64,000 nt of DNA from assembly GCF_016616235.1 (NCBI RefSeq), contig NZ_CP067100.1:6321001-6385000 (forward strand), read 5' to 3'. Shown one piece after another: positions 26,592-34,998 of the stretch (positions are counted from its first letter, which is position 1; each line of letters opens with the position of its first letter). The notes under the pieces are model-generated. The model was not told the DNA's origin. It did not search any database and saw nothing but the letters and a program-made list of their open reading frames with translations. Made by a program: the position numbers and the translations under genes. The DNA comes from Bradyrhizobium diazoefficiens (GTDB lineage: Bacteria > Pseudomonadota > Alphaproteobacteria > Rhizobiales > Xanthobacteraceae).

Positions 26592-26825
26592 ATGGACCCG
26601 AATGATCGAGCAGCTTTGGTCCTATCTGCTGTCGCCTTGGCCATCGCCATCGTGGCTGCATCGACAGTCACGCTAGAGCGCGTCAATACACGCACGGCCA
26701 GCAACGACGCACCTCCCGGAACGGTAGGACTCGCCAGGCCGCACCCGCCGCTGGACCGTGCGGCCGGTGAACCGATACTGACAGCAGGCGGGCCGTCCAA
26801 TGCAAACATTCGGCAGCGTCCCTGA
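26592..26825 (+). CDS. small single-pass membrane hypothetical protein
   Basis: A 77-residue frame with one hydrophobic segment near the N-terminus (AALVLSAVALAIAIVAASTV) followed by a polar tail. GAGGT lies 8 bases upstream of the ATG at 26592. There is no recognised family. It is plausible but weakly supported. Confidence 0.4.
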   Translation: MDPNDRAALVLSAVALAIAIVAASTVTLERVNTRTASNDAPPGTVGLARPHPPLDRAAGEPILTAGGPSNANIRQRP

Positions 26826-27057
26826 CGGGATGTGCAGAAACGGCCCATTGTTCGCGCTGTTCGGACAGCGAAGCCACCGCCAGCTCGACCTCCGTCTTCT
26901 ACGCGCGGCGTGAAGCAGCTACGCTCCTCCGCGCCGATCAGCCGAGAAGCGTACCTGTCGCGTGTCGCTCGTGCAAATTGGACCACCGGTTTGTTTCGCA
27001 GGCCCTCTCCTCGCGCCTGGATCGAGCCTCCGACGAATGATCGACAGGCCCCAGGGG

Positions 27058-27958
27058 TCAGCGACCATGGAAGGCCGGAACGCGCTTGTCCCGAAGCGCG
27101 CGGAAATATTCCTCATGATCGTCGCTCTGCGCAAGACGAGCAAGTTCGGGGAACAGCGCCGCGTACGCGGCTTCCTGACCTTCGCTGAGCGCACGGTGCG
27201 CCGAATTCATGGTCGCTCGAATGCCAAGCGGAGCTGCCGCGGATGATCTTTCGAGCGATCTCGATGGCCCGATCGAGTTGCCTACCAGGCGGCGTCACGA
27301 ATTGAACGAGGCCCATCCGGTATGCTTCGTCGGCGTCCCATTCATCGCCTGTCAACATATAACGCATCGCATTCGCCCAACCCGCTTCGCGGACAAAACT
27401 GATCGGTGCGCCACCGGCCGGGAAGTGGCCGCGGGTGACCTCCGGCTGTGCGAATACGGTATTGCTTGCGGCAACCCGGACATCGGCAGCAAGAAAAAGC
27501 TCGTGGCCGGCGCCTTGGCACTTCCCGTGTACGGCGACGACGAGTGGCTTCTCTCGACGCGGCGGGATGGTGCCGACCGGATTGACGAACTGCTGGATTT
27601 CCGGAAAGCGACCGGTCCGTAGGACTGGTGCCCAGCTTTCGGCGTCAAGGACGCCGCCGACAAAGTCGGCACCCTGGGAATAGAGCACCGCGACGCGCAG
27701 AGCGTCATCGTGATCGAGCATATACATTAAACGGCCCAAGCCGATGACGCTCGACAGTTCGACGCGGTCGTTGTCCTGCCGAATGCCGATCTTCAGAATT
27801 GAGCCGTCTAGCCGCTCGACGCTGACGTTGCTCGGCATCGTTCCCTGCCCGGTCAGAGCAGGCGCAGGCGCAACCGGCGGTGGACTCTGCGCGAAGCTCG
27901 GGCTGGCTGCGAGGATCGTAGCGGTCGCGCCGGCGGCCAAAAAGGCTCGCCGATGCAA
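27058..27958 (-). pseudogene. enoyl-CoA hydratase/isomerase-family gene with a 1-base insertion near the 3' end
   Basis: A crotonase-fold protein. The intact part reads RLDGSILKIGI, ADFVGGVLDAESWAPV, KPLVVAVHGKCQGAGHELFLAADVRVAA and FAQPEVTRGHFPAGGA, then continues to RAIEIARKIIR. After this the frame becomes nonsense, but one frame over the expected end appears (AAPLGIRATMNSAHRALSEG to RDKRVPAFHGR, stop at 27058). The extra base lies at about 27236-27242. Repaired length is about 299 residues. The N-terminus (RRAFLAAGATATILAASPSFAQ) looks like an export signal, unusual for a crotonase. The start is a TTG at 27958 after AGGGGC. Confidence 0.75.
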
Positions 27959-28396
27959 TGCCCCTGCGTTCGTCCCGGAGAACTGCTCAGAGGACTGCCG
28001 CGGGTGATCTTGTTCAGGTACGTCACTGTGATCGTTGAGCTCACCAAGACGTCGGCCATTGCGGTGTTCCTCTTCTCACGCATCGCGTTGTCCGGAAGAG
28101 ATACGACGGCCTTGCGTCGGCAACTATGGAGCATAATGTTGACAAGCCGTGAAGCAGAACTTCACAGTCAGACAAGCCGCGGTCGGTGCAGTCCAGCACT
28201 GCGACCGTGGTAACCTAATATCGCGTCGATCGTGAGCGCGATGCTGATCGTCACCGATCTCGGACCAATCTCTCGGCGACCGCATCGCTCGCAACGATCC
28301 TGTGGCTGGTGGCGCTACGGCGGGAACGCGGCGAACACGATCGAACGCAACCCAAATCGTCGCAAATCAATGAAGCGGAGCGTCCGCTCTTTTGCT
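27959..28396. other. 438-base intergenic region, no gene recognised
   Basis: This separates the broken crotonase gene from the end of the gentisate operon. A minus-strand frame with start near 28107 (MADVLVSSTITVTYLNKITRG) overlaps the 5' end of the crotonase gene in another frame. It could be a short leader peptide, but nothing supports translation. No terminator with a T-run was found at the operon end. Confidence 0.3.
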
Positions 28397-29113
28397 TCAA
28401 CAGCCCTGTTCTACGGGGATCCTGATTTCGCCCAGCCCCTCGATTCCTCCTGTCATCACTTGGCCGCGCTGCACGGGGCCAACGCCTTCCGGCGTTCCCG
28501 TCATGATGACGTCGCCGGGTTTGAGCACCATCGACTGCGAGCAGATCGAGATGATGTCCGGCACGGGCCAGATCAGTTTTGAGATGTCGGAATCCTGCTT
28601 GAGCGCGCCGTCGACCGCAAGCCAGATACGCCCGGCATAGGGATGGCCGACCTCCGAGACCGGTCGCAGCGGAGCGATCGGCGCCGAGAGATCAAAACCC
28701 TTGCCCCAGTCCCAGGGGCGGCCCTGTTCACGGGCTTGAAGCTGCAGATCGCGACGGGTCAGATCGATGCCGACGCCGTAGCCCCAGACATGATCGAGCG
28801 CGCGCGCGACGGGGATGTCCGTTCCGCCCTGCCCGATCGCCACGATCAGCTCGATCTCGTAGTGGAAGTTTCTGGTCTGCGGCGGATAGGGAACAGTGGT
28901 GCCGTCGTCCACGACCGTGTCAGCGGGCTTCATGAAGAAGAACGGCGGCTCGCGGTCGGGATCGCGCCCCATCTCGCGGGCGTGCGCTGCGTAGTTGCGG
29001 CCGACGCAGATGATCCGGCGCACCGGAAAGCGCGCCGTGCTGTTGTGAACCGCGACGGAGGCTTGCGGCGGCGGAGGCAGGACGAAATCGGCGTGAGTGT
29101 TGGCGTTAGGCAT
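28397..29113 (-). CDS. fumarylpyruvate hydrolase (FAH family, NagK-like)
   Basis: A 238-residue fumarylacetoacetate-hydrolase-fold enzyme. It has the substrate and metal motifs CVGRNYAAHAREMG, FFFMKPADTV, an NFHYEIELIVAIG metal site (Glu-x-Glu), GYGVGIDLTRRDLQ and KGFDLSAPI. In the gentisate pathway this step splits fumarylpyruvate into fumarate and pyruvate. Its start overlaps the end of the gentisate dioxygenase gene by 8 bases, and GGGAGGA precedes it. Size and context support NagK-type activity. It might act directly on maleylpyruvate if no isomerase exists, which the sequence cannot tell. Confidence 0.9.
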   Translation of the reverse strand: MPNANTHADFVLPPPPQASVAVHNSTARFPVRRIICVGRNYAAHAREMGRDPDREPPFFFMKPADTVVDDGTTVPYPPQTRNFHYEIELIVAIGQGGTDIPVARALDHVWGYGVGIDLTRRDLQLQAREQGRPWDWGKGFDLSAPIAPLRPVSEVGHPYAGRIWLAVDGALKQDSDISKLIWPVPDIISICSQSMVLKPGDVIMTGTPEGVGPVQRGQVMTGGIEGLGEIRIPVEQGC

Positions 29114-30182
29114 TGCCGCGGTCCTCCCGGAACAGATGTAGGGCTTCCTGAATGGGTCGATCGGAGTAGGAGAAGATCACGGCGTCGCCGCTGGCGGACT
29201 CGTGACGCACGCGATGCCAGGAGGGAACGACGAAGATGTCGCGCTTGGCCCACTCGACCGTGACGTCCTCGCCGGATCGCGCCGAGATGACGCTGCGGCC
29301 CCTGCCCTCGATCGGCACGAACACGGTGGCGTCGGTCGAGCGATAGGCGGCGGTGGCGAAGCCCTTTGGCAGGAGCTGGATGAACGTCGCCATGGTGGCC
29401 ATGGCGTGATTGCCCGTGATCGGGTTGGTGTAGCGCATCTTGAGCCCGTGGCAGGGGTCCCAGGCGGCACTGCGTCGCAAGCGCTCGAGCGCCTCGCGCG
29501 TTCGTGCATAGGGATAGTTGAACACCGGCGAGGCGCCGCCGCCTCCCCGGTGGTCCACGGGAAGGAGGTTGTGGCCATAGCGGGCGTCGCTGTCGCCGAT
29601 CGGCCTCGTGATCGGCTGCTCGTCGACGTCGAGATGTTCGGCGAAGGATGCATCCAGCATCTGAATGACGGGAATGTCGAGACCATCCAGCCAGAACACG
29701 GGATCGGAGCTGGGATTGCCGTGATCGTGCCAGGCCCAGGGAGGCGTGATGATGAAATCACCTTCATGCATCATCGTGCGCTCGCCGTTCACCGCCGTAT
29801 AGGCGCCCTCGCCTTCGAGAATGAAGCGCAGGGCGGACTGGGTATGGCGGTGTGCCGGCGCGACCTCACCCGGCATCACCAGTTGCACGCCGGCATAGAG
29901 ATCGGTGGTGATCTTGGATTGCCCGCGCAGGCCGGGATTTTCCAGAACCAGGACGCGCCGCTCGGCTTCCTTTGCGGTGATGAGACCGCCGGCCTCGAGC
30001 ATGAAGCTGCGGATCTCATCGAACCGCCATGAGGCTGGCCGGCAGGCGCTCTTCGGCTCGGGCGTCACGAGATCGGCCAGCGACAGCCACAGCGCCGTCA
30101 GGTTGCTCTTGTCGATCTTGTCATAGAAGGCGCGCCGCTCCGGCGTATCGGCGGTCGGCGCCATGATGGCTTGCTTGGACAT
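29106..30182 (-). CDS. gentisate 1,2-dioxygenase
   Basis: A 358-residue bicupin non-haem iron dioxygenase that opens the ring of gentisate to maleylpyruvate. The N-terminal cupin holds the metal motif HRHTQSALRFILEGEGAYT and the segment GDFIITPPWAWHDHGN. The C-terminal cupin ends with FVVPSWHRVRHESASGDAVIFSYSDRP, highly typical of this enzyme. The ATG at 30182 is used; the frame runs open upstream only antisense to the transporter. It overlaps the fumarylpyruvate hydrolase gene and follows the AAHS transporter gene after 14 bases. Confidence 0.95.
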   Translation of the reverse strand: MSKQAIMAPTADTPERRAFYDKIDKSNLTALWLSLADLVTPEPKSACRPASWRFDEIRSFMLEAGGLITAKEAERRVLVLENPGLRGQSKITTDLYAGVQLVMPGEVAPAHRHTQSALRFILEGEGAYTAVNGERTMMHEGDFIITPPWAWHDHGNPSSDPVFWLDGLDIPVIQMLDASFAEHLDVDEQPITRPIGDSDARYGHNLLPVDHRGGGGASPVFNYPYARTREALERLRRSAAWDPCHGLKMRYTNPITGNHAMATMATFIQLLPKGFATAAYRSTDATVFVPIEGRGRSVISARSGEDVTVEWAKRDIFVVPSWHRVRHESASGDAVIFSYSDRPIQEALHLFREDRGNA

Positions 30183-30196
30183 TGTCTGTCTCGCTG

Positions 30197-31549
30197 TCAG
30201 TGATGAAGCGCGGCCGACGGCACGAGCTTGAGCGACGGCTCCCGTTTGCGCAGGGCGATTACCGCAAGCCCTGCCAGCACGGCCGGCACTGCGGCCGCCA
30301 GAACGACGAACTGCGCATTCCAGCCGAACCCGAGCAGCATGCCGCCAGCGACCGGACCGATGATCGAACCGATGCGGCCGACGCCCAATGCCCAGCCCAC
30401 ACCGGTGGATCGGATTTCGGTGGGATAGAGGCTTGCGGCAAGCGCATTCATGCCGATCTGCGCACCGACGACGCCGAAGCCGGCAAGGAAGGTCGCGATC
30501 ATCAAGGTCCAGACATTGGCCGATCCGAACGCGATCCCCGCGATGAAGAGCGCCGAGGCGCAATAGGCCCCGCCGAGCACCAGATACGGATCGAGCCGAT
30601 CGACGAAGCGGCCGAGCACGATCGCGCCGACGACGCCGCCGGCGTTGAGCACCGCCGTCGAGAGGATCGCGATGTTGAGCGGCAGGCCGCTCGCCTTGAG
30701 CAGCGAGGGCATCCAGTTCACGAGGAAGTACATGACGAGCAGGTTCATGAAGAACGCGACCCAGAGCAGCAGCGTCATCGATGCACGGCCCTCGGCGAGA
30801 AGCTTCGTCACGGGGAAGCCGGCCGCTTGCGAGGGCGGCATGACATAGCGGCTTTCCGTCGCCGGGGAGACGGTCGGGTCGAGTCTTGTCAGCAAGCTTG
30901 CGATCCGCTCGTCCGTGGCGCTGCGCGTCATCAGGAAGCGGATCGACTCGGGCAGCCAAATGAAGAGGACGATCAAAGTCGCGAGAGGAAGGATGCCGCC
31001 GACGATGAAGACCGCGTGCCAGCCGAAGGATGCGATCAGCGGCGCGCTGATCACGCCGCCGATCGTCGAACCCAGCGGGAAGCCGCAGAACATGATGGCG
31101 ATCAGCAGCGCGCGCATCCGCTTGGGCGCGTATTCGCTGGTCAGCGCGATGATATTGGGCATGGCGCCGCCAAGGCCAAGGCCGGTCAGGAAGCGATAGA
31201 CCAGGAGCTCGTTCAGCGTGGCCGCGCGCGCCGTGATGAGCGCGAAAAGGCCGAACAGCAGCACCGAGAGCAGGATCACGTTCTTGCGGCCGAACCGATC
31301 AGCCGCGGGGCTCAGGATGAAGGCGCCGACGGTGAGGCCGGCGAGACCGGCACCGAAGATCGGGCCGAAGCCGGCCATCGCGATGCCCCAGTGCTCGGCG
31401 ATGACAGGCGCGACGTAGGCGATCGCCTGAGTGTCGAAGCCGTCGAGCATGGCAATCCACGCGCAGAGCACGAGGATCAGGAGCTGGAGGCGTCCGAACC
31501 GCGCCTGTTCGATGATTTCGGTCACGTCGATTGTCGTCGCAGGAGACAT
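30197..31549 (-). CDS. AAHS-family aromatic acid:H+ symporter (MFS)
   Basis: A 450-residue MFS permease with twelve predicted helices. Family marks include LCAWIAMLDGFDTQAIAYVAP in helix 1, the loop 2-3 motif SPAADRFGRKN, GLGLGGAMPN and LYPTEIRSTGVGWALGVGR in helix 11. The DGFD motif is characteristic of aromatic acid transporters such as PcaK and BenK. The ATG at 31549 is preceded by GGAG. It lies inside the gentisate operon and probably imports the aromatic acid substrate, likely a hydroxybenzoate. Confidence 0.93.
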   Translation of the reverse strand: MSPATTIDVTEIIEQARFGRLQLLILVLCAWIAMLDGFDTQAIAYVAPVIAEHWGIAMAGFGPIFGAGLAGLTVGAFILSPAADRFGRKNVILLSVLLFGLFALITARAATLNELLVYRFLTGLGLGGAMPNIIALTSEYAPKRMRALLIAIMFCGFPLGSTIGGVISAPLIASFGWHAVFIVGGILPLATLIVLFIWLPESIRFLMTRSATDERIASLLTRLDPTVSPATESRYVMPPSQAAGFPVTKLLAEGRASMTLLLWVAFFMNLLVMYFLVNWMPSLLKASGLPLNIAILSTAVLNAGGVVGAIVLGRFVDRLDPYLVLGGAYCASALFIAGIAFGSANVWTLMIATFLAGFGVVGAQIGMNALAASLYPTEIRSTGVGWALGVGRIGSIIGPVAGGMLLGFGWNAQFVVLAAAVPAVLAGLAVIALRKREPSLKLVPSAALHH

Positions 31550-31612
31550 CACGAACTCCAATGTGCCTGGGGTTGTTTAGGGGTGACAGTGCGATGGGAG
31601 GGGCGGCCGCGC

Positions 31613-33262
31613 TCAGGCGTCCAATGGCGCGCTGCGCAGCTGCTGACGGTCGATCTTGCCGGTCCCGGTCTTCGGCAGATCGGACCGGTATTCGACGAGG
31701 CGCGGATATTTGAACGGCAGCAGCTTCGCCTTGACGAAATCCTGGAGCTCGCGCGTGAGCGCTTCGCTGGCAGCGTGACCATCGCGAAGGATCACGAACG
31801 CCTTCGTGGTCATGCGGCGATCGGCTAGCTCCAGGCCAAGGACCGCGCATTCGCGGATCGCGGGATGCTCCGACAGGCACAGCTCGATCTCGAGCGGATA
31901 GATCCATTGGCCGCTCACCTTGATGAGATCGTCGACGCGGCCGACGAACGTGAAGAAGCCGTCCGCGTCCTCGACCAACCTGTCACCGGTCCAGATCCAC
32001 CCCTCCTCGCGCATGGTCTGCGCGGTCTTATCCGGCCTGTTCCAGTAGCAGGGCGCGTTGGAGTGACCGCGGACCCACATCACGCCTTCCTGACCTCGCG
32101 CGACCGGCTCGCCTTCGGGCGTGGTCAGCCGGATCTCATATCCCGGGACGCGCTTGCCGGCGGTGCCGGTCTTCTTCTGCGCACGCGTGTTCGAGAGATA
32201 GATGTGCAGAACCTCGGTCGATCCGAGGCCCTCGACGATCTCGTGGCCGAAGCGGCGCTTCCATTCATTGAAGATGTCCTGCGACAGCACTTCGGCGGCC
32301 GAGAGACACAAACGCACGCTGGTGAGATCGGCGCTCTCGATACGCGGATGATTGAGCAGCGCGTTGTAGAGCGTCGGCAGGCCGAAGAAGAGTGTCGGCT
32401 TGAACCGCGCGATCGTGTCGAGCACCGCGCTCGGCTCGGGCCGGCCGGCGAGCAGCACCGTGCTGGCGCCGACCGAGAACGGGAACGAGATCGAATTGCC
32501 GAAGCCGTAGGCGAAGAAGATTTTCGGCACGGAGAAGCAGATGTCGTTCTCCTCGATTCCCAGGATGTGCCGCCCGAAGCTCTTCGCCGTGTAGGCCATG
32601 TCGTGCTGGAGGTGCACGATGCCTTTGGGCCGGCCGGTGCTGCCGGAGCTGTACATCCAGAACGCCATGTCGTCGCGGGACGTCGGCGCTGCTTCCAGCT
32701 CTGGGGGAAATCCTGCGAACCACTGGTCGCCGTCGAGGATTTCGAGCGAGGGCTCGCCAGTGGCCGCGCCGTTCAGCACGACCAGCGTGCGGAGCTGCGT
32801 TCCCGCGATCGTCTCCCGGTCGAACAGGGAGGCATATTCGGCGTCGATCACCGCGACCGCCGCAGCCGAATCCTGCAAATAGAAACCGATGAGGTCCTTC
32901 GGTGACAGCGTGTTGATCAGCATCGGCACGAAGCCGGCGCGGACCGCGCCGAAGAACACCGCGGGATAGGACGCCGTGTCGTTCAGCAGCAGGAGCACGC
33001 GATCGCCGCGGCGAAGCCCGAGCGAGGTGAGCGCGTTGCCGCACTGGGCGGCCTTGGCGCACAACTCGCGATAAGTGGTGTTGCCGGTCGCCGCATAGAT
33101 CGCGACCTTGTCGGCACGGCCCGCTTCGAGATTGTCGAACAGGATTTCGCTGGCATTGTAGCGCACGGCGATCTCGAAGCCGATCTCCTGCGCGCTTGCT
33201 GCATCGTCAGGCACACGGTCCACGATCGCCTGGGCGAGGCTCTGGTCGGTTCCGTCGGTCAT
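31613..33262 (-). CDS. aryl-CoA ligase of the benzoate-CoA ligase family
   Basis: A 549-residue adenylate-forming enzyme. It has the P-loop MYSSGSTGRPKGIVHLQHD, the block FAYGFGNSISFPFSVGA, GLGSTEVLHIYLSN, WIWTGDRLVEDADGFFTFVGR and the C-terminal lysine in KTGTGKIDRQQL. The overall wording follows the benzoate-CoA ligase branch and not long-chain ligases. In this operon the substrate should be a hydroxybenzoate (salicylate or 4-hydroxybenzoate) converted to its CoA ester for the hydroxylase encoded 16 bases upstream. 2-Aminobenzoate is an alternative but fits less well with a gentisate dioxygenase. Confidence 0.9.
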   Translation of the reverse strand: MTDGTDQSLAQAIVDRVPDDAASAQEIGFEIAVRYNASEILFDNLEAGRADKVAIYAATGNTTYRELCAKAAQCGNALTSLGLRRGDRVLLLLNDTASYPAVFFGAVRAGFVPMLINTLSPKDLIGFYLQDSAAAVAVIDAEYASLFDRETIAGTQLRTLVVLNGAATGEPSLEILDGDQWFAGFPPELEAAPTSRDDMAFWMYSSGSTGRPKGIVHLQHDMAYTAKSFGRHILGIEENDICFSVPKIFFAYGFGNSISFPFSVGASTVLLAGRPEPSAVLDTIARFKPTLFFGLPTLYNALLNHPRIESADLTSVRLCLSAAEVLSQDIFNEWKRRFGHEIVEGLGSTEVLHIYLSNTRAQKKTGTAGKRVPGYEIRLTTPEGEPVARGQEGVMWVRGHSNAPCYWNRPDKTAQTMREEGWIWTGDRLVEDADGFFTFVGRVDDLIKVSGQWIYPLEIELCLSEHPAIRECAVLGLELADRRMTTKAFVILRDGHAASEALTRELQDFVKAKLLPFKYPRLVEYRSDLPKTGTGKIDRQQLRSAPLDA

Positions 33263-33278
33263 GGGACTGTTCCTCTGC

Positions 33279-34433
33279 TCAAGCCGATGTGCCGGGGACG
33301 AGGCAATGCGCGTCGTAGCGCGCCATGAAGCGCGGCGACATGGCGCGGAGCTGATTGTCGTCGATCCGCCCCGAACGGGTGATGTAGCTGTAACCGAAAT
33401 CCAGCGGCGCGAGCTTCATGTGCTCGCCGAAGCGCTCGTACCAGGCCGCGCTGGTCCTTGCGGCCTTGACCAGCTTCTCCACCACCGGGCGGCGCATGGC
33501 TTCATAGGCTTCCAGCGCACGGCGGAGACTGTTCGTCTCGCCATCGAGCGCGTTGACGAGCGCGATGACGTCCTCGAGCGCAAGGCGCGTGCCCGATCCG
33601 ATCGAGAAATGCGCGGTGTGGAGCGCGTCCCCGACGAGCACCATGTTGCGGTGCGACCAGCGATCGTTCCACAACCAGGGGAAATTCCGCCAGAACGATT
33701 TGTTGCTGACGAGAGGATGGCCTTCCAGGGTATCGGCGAACACCTTCTCGCAAAGCGCCCTGCTCTCGTCCTCCGTCTTCTCCGCAAAGCCCGCATGCAA
33801 CCAGGTGGCGCGGTCGCACTCGACGATGAACGTGCTCATGGTCGGCGAATAGCGGTAATGATGGGCGTTGAAGCTGCCGAACTCCGTCTCGACGAAGGTC
33901 TGGGTCAGCGTCTCGAAACGTTTGGTGGTGCCGTACCAGGCGAACTTGTTGTCGTCGTAGGAGAGCGACGTCTTGAAGTCGCCCTCAAAGGTCCTTCGTA
34001 CCAGCGAGTTGATCCCGTCGGCGGCAACGATGAGATCGTAGCCTGTGAGTTCATCGACGGAACGCACGATCTTTCCGAAGTGCAGGTCGGCGCCAGCGGA
34101 TCGGGCACGCTCGGTCAATTCAGTGATGAAATCGAGCCGTCCGACCGCGGAAAAGCCGACGCCGTCGAGCACGACGCGCTCGCCGCGATGAACGAGCGTG
34201 ATGTCACGCCACCTCTCCATGCGCGCGGAGAGGACCTCTTCGGTTTCGGGATCGTCGGCGCGCAGAAAATCGAGCGCCTTGTCGGAGAAGACGACGCCGA
34301 ATCCCCAGGTCGCCCCTTCGGGATTCTGTTCGAAGACGTCGACGTGAGCCCCAGGATGCCGGCGCTTCCACAGCGCGGCGAAGTAGAGCCCCGCAGGACC
34401 ACCCCCGAGCACGGCAATGCGACCGAGCCGCAT
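33279..34433 (-). CDS. flavin-dependent aryl-CoA hydroxylase (salicylyl-CoA 5-hydroxylase-like)
   Basis: A 384-residue FAD monooxygenase with GGGPAGLYFAALWKRRHPG at the N-terminus, WGFGVVFSDKALDFL and LVGDALHTAHFSIGSGTRLALED as GD motif. These are shared by salicylyl-CoA 5-hydroxylase (SdgC type), the N-terminal half of 2-aminobenzoyl-CoA monooxygenase/reductase, and 4-hydroxybenzoyl-CoA 1-hydroxylase. The protein lacks the second, old-yellow-enzyme-like domain of the aminobenzoyl-CoA enzyme. It should make gentisyl-CoA. First gene of the minus-strand operon; GGGAAG precedes the ATG. Confidence 0.88.
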   Translation of the reverse strand: MRLGRIAVLGGGPAGLYFAALWKRRHPGAHVDVFEQNPEGATWGFGVVFSDKALDFLRADDPETEEVLSARMERWRDITLVHRGERVVLDGVGFSAVGRLDFITELTERARSAGADLHFGKIVRSVDELTGYDLIVAADGINSLVRRTFEGDFKTSLSYDDNKFAWYGTTKRFETLTQTFVETEFGSFNAHHYRYSPTMSTFIVECDRATWLHAGFAEKTEDESRALCEKVFADTLEGHPLVSNKSFWRNFPWLWNDRWSHRNMVLVGDALHTAHFSIGSGTRLALEDVIALVNALDGETNSLRRALEAYEAMRRPVVEKLVKAARTSAAWYERFGEHMKLAPLDFGYSYITRSGRIDDNQLRAMSPRFMARYDAHCLVPGTSA

Positions 34434-34483
34434 GAGCTTCCCTTCCCTGTTGTTTTTGGTGTCAGCTTCTGTTTGCGCATTAT

Positions 34484-34495
34484 GAAATTAATTTC
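34484..34495. promoter_or_regulatory. perfect palindrome, candidate IclR operator
   Basis: GAAATTAATTTC is a 12-base perfect palindrome in the 166-base AT-rich gap between the divergent hydroxylase and thioesterase-iclR operons. It closely resembles the known IclR-type operator core (GGAAAT-N-ATTTCC). The regulator gene is encoded two genes away, so control of both operons from this site is likely (inference). Confidence 0.5.
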
Positions 34496-34502
34496 CGATA
34501 AC

Positions 34503-34518
34503 GCAATAGCCTTATTGC
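34503..34518. promoter_or_regulatory. second inverted repeat in the same divergent promoter
   Basis: GCAATA, a 4-base spacer and TATTGC form a perfect 6-bp-arm inverted repeat 7 bases from the first palindrome. It may be a second half of a composite operator or part of promoter elements. Confidence 0.35.
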
Positions 34519-34599
34519 ACAGTATGGAATCTTTTTTCTTGTATGCAAAAGCGGATGCGGCGGTAGACTTCCATCCAGAGTAGTCAGGGAGAATTTGGG

Positions 34600-34998
34600 A
34601 TGTTCGAGACAGCTTTTACGATCGAGTGGGGCGATTGCGACGAAGCCGGAATCGTTTTTTATCCCAACTACTTCTACTGGTTCGATTGCACCTATCAGCG
34701 CTGGCTGCGCAGGCTCGGCTTGAGCCAGCGCGAGCTCAAGCGCCGCTTTGCCGGCGTCACGCCGCTGGTCAATGTCGGGGCCCAGTTCGTGGGGCCGGCG
34801 CGATACGACGATGAACTGGTGATCCGCGCAGACGTCGCCGAGTGGCAGGAGCGACGGTTTCGAATCGACTACAAGCTTTCGGTGGGGACCGTGCAGGTTG
34901 CCACCGGCTTTGAGCAGCGCGCCTGGGCTCATGTCACCGATGCAGGCGGACTTCGCGGGGCGAGCGTGCCGGCCGAGTTCAAGGAATTGTTGAAATGA
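34600..34998 (+). CDS. acyl-CoA thioesterase, 4-hydroxybenzoyl-CoA thioesterase-like (hotdog fold)
   Basis: A 132-residue hotdog-fold protein with the active-site signature IEWGDCDEAGIVFYPNYFYWFD, where the Asp of CDEAGIV is catalytic in 4-hydroxybenzoyl-CoA thioesterases. In this cluster it would hydrolyse gentisyl-CoA to gentisate and CoA, linking the CoA-dependent hydroxylation to ring cleavage. AGGGAG precedes the ATG. It overlaps iclR by four bases (ATGA) and is divergent from the catabolic operon. Confidence 0.9.
   Translation: MFETAFTIEWGDCDEAGIVFYPNYFYWFDCTYQRWLRRLGLSQRELKRRFAGVTPLVNVGAQFVGPARYDDELVIRADVAEWQERRFRIDYKLSVGTVQVATGFEQRAWAHVTDAGGLRGASVPAEFKELLK

Noticed and set aside
30183-30959. 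N-terminal extension of the gentisate dioxygenase frame
   Set aside because: It is antisense to the AAHS transporter; the ATG at 30182 gives the normal protein length.
33279-34433. 2-aminobenzoyl-CoA monooxygenase/reductase
   Set aside because: The second, old-yellow-enzyme-like domain is missing, and the pathway neighbours are those of gentisate.
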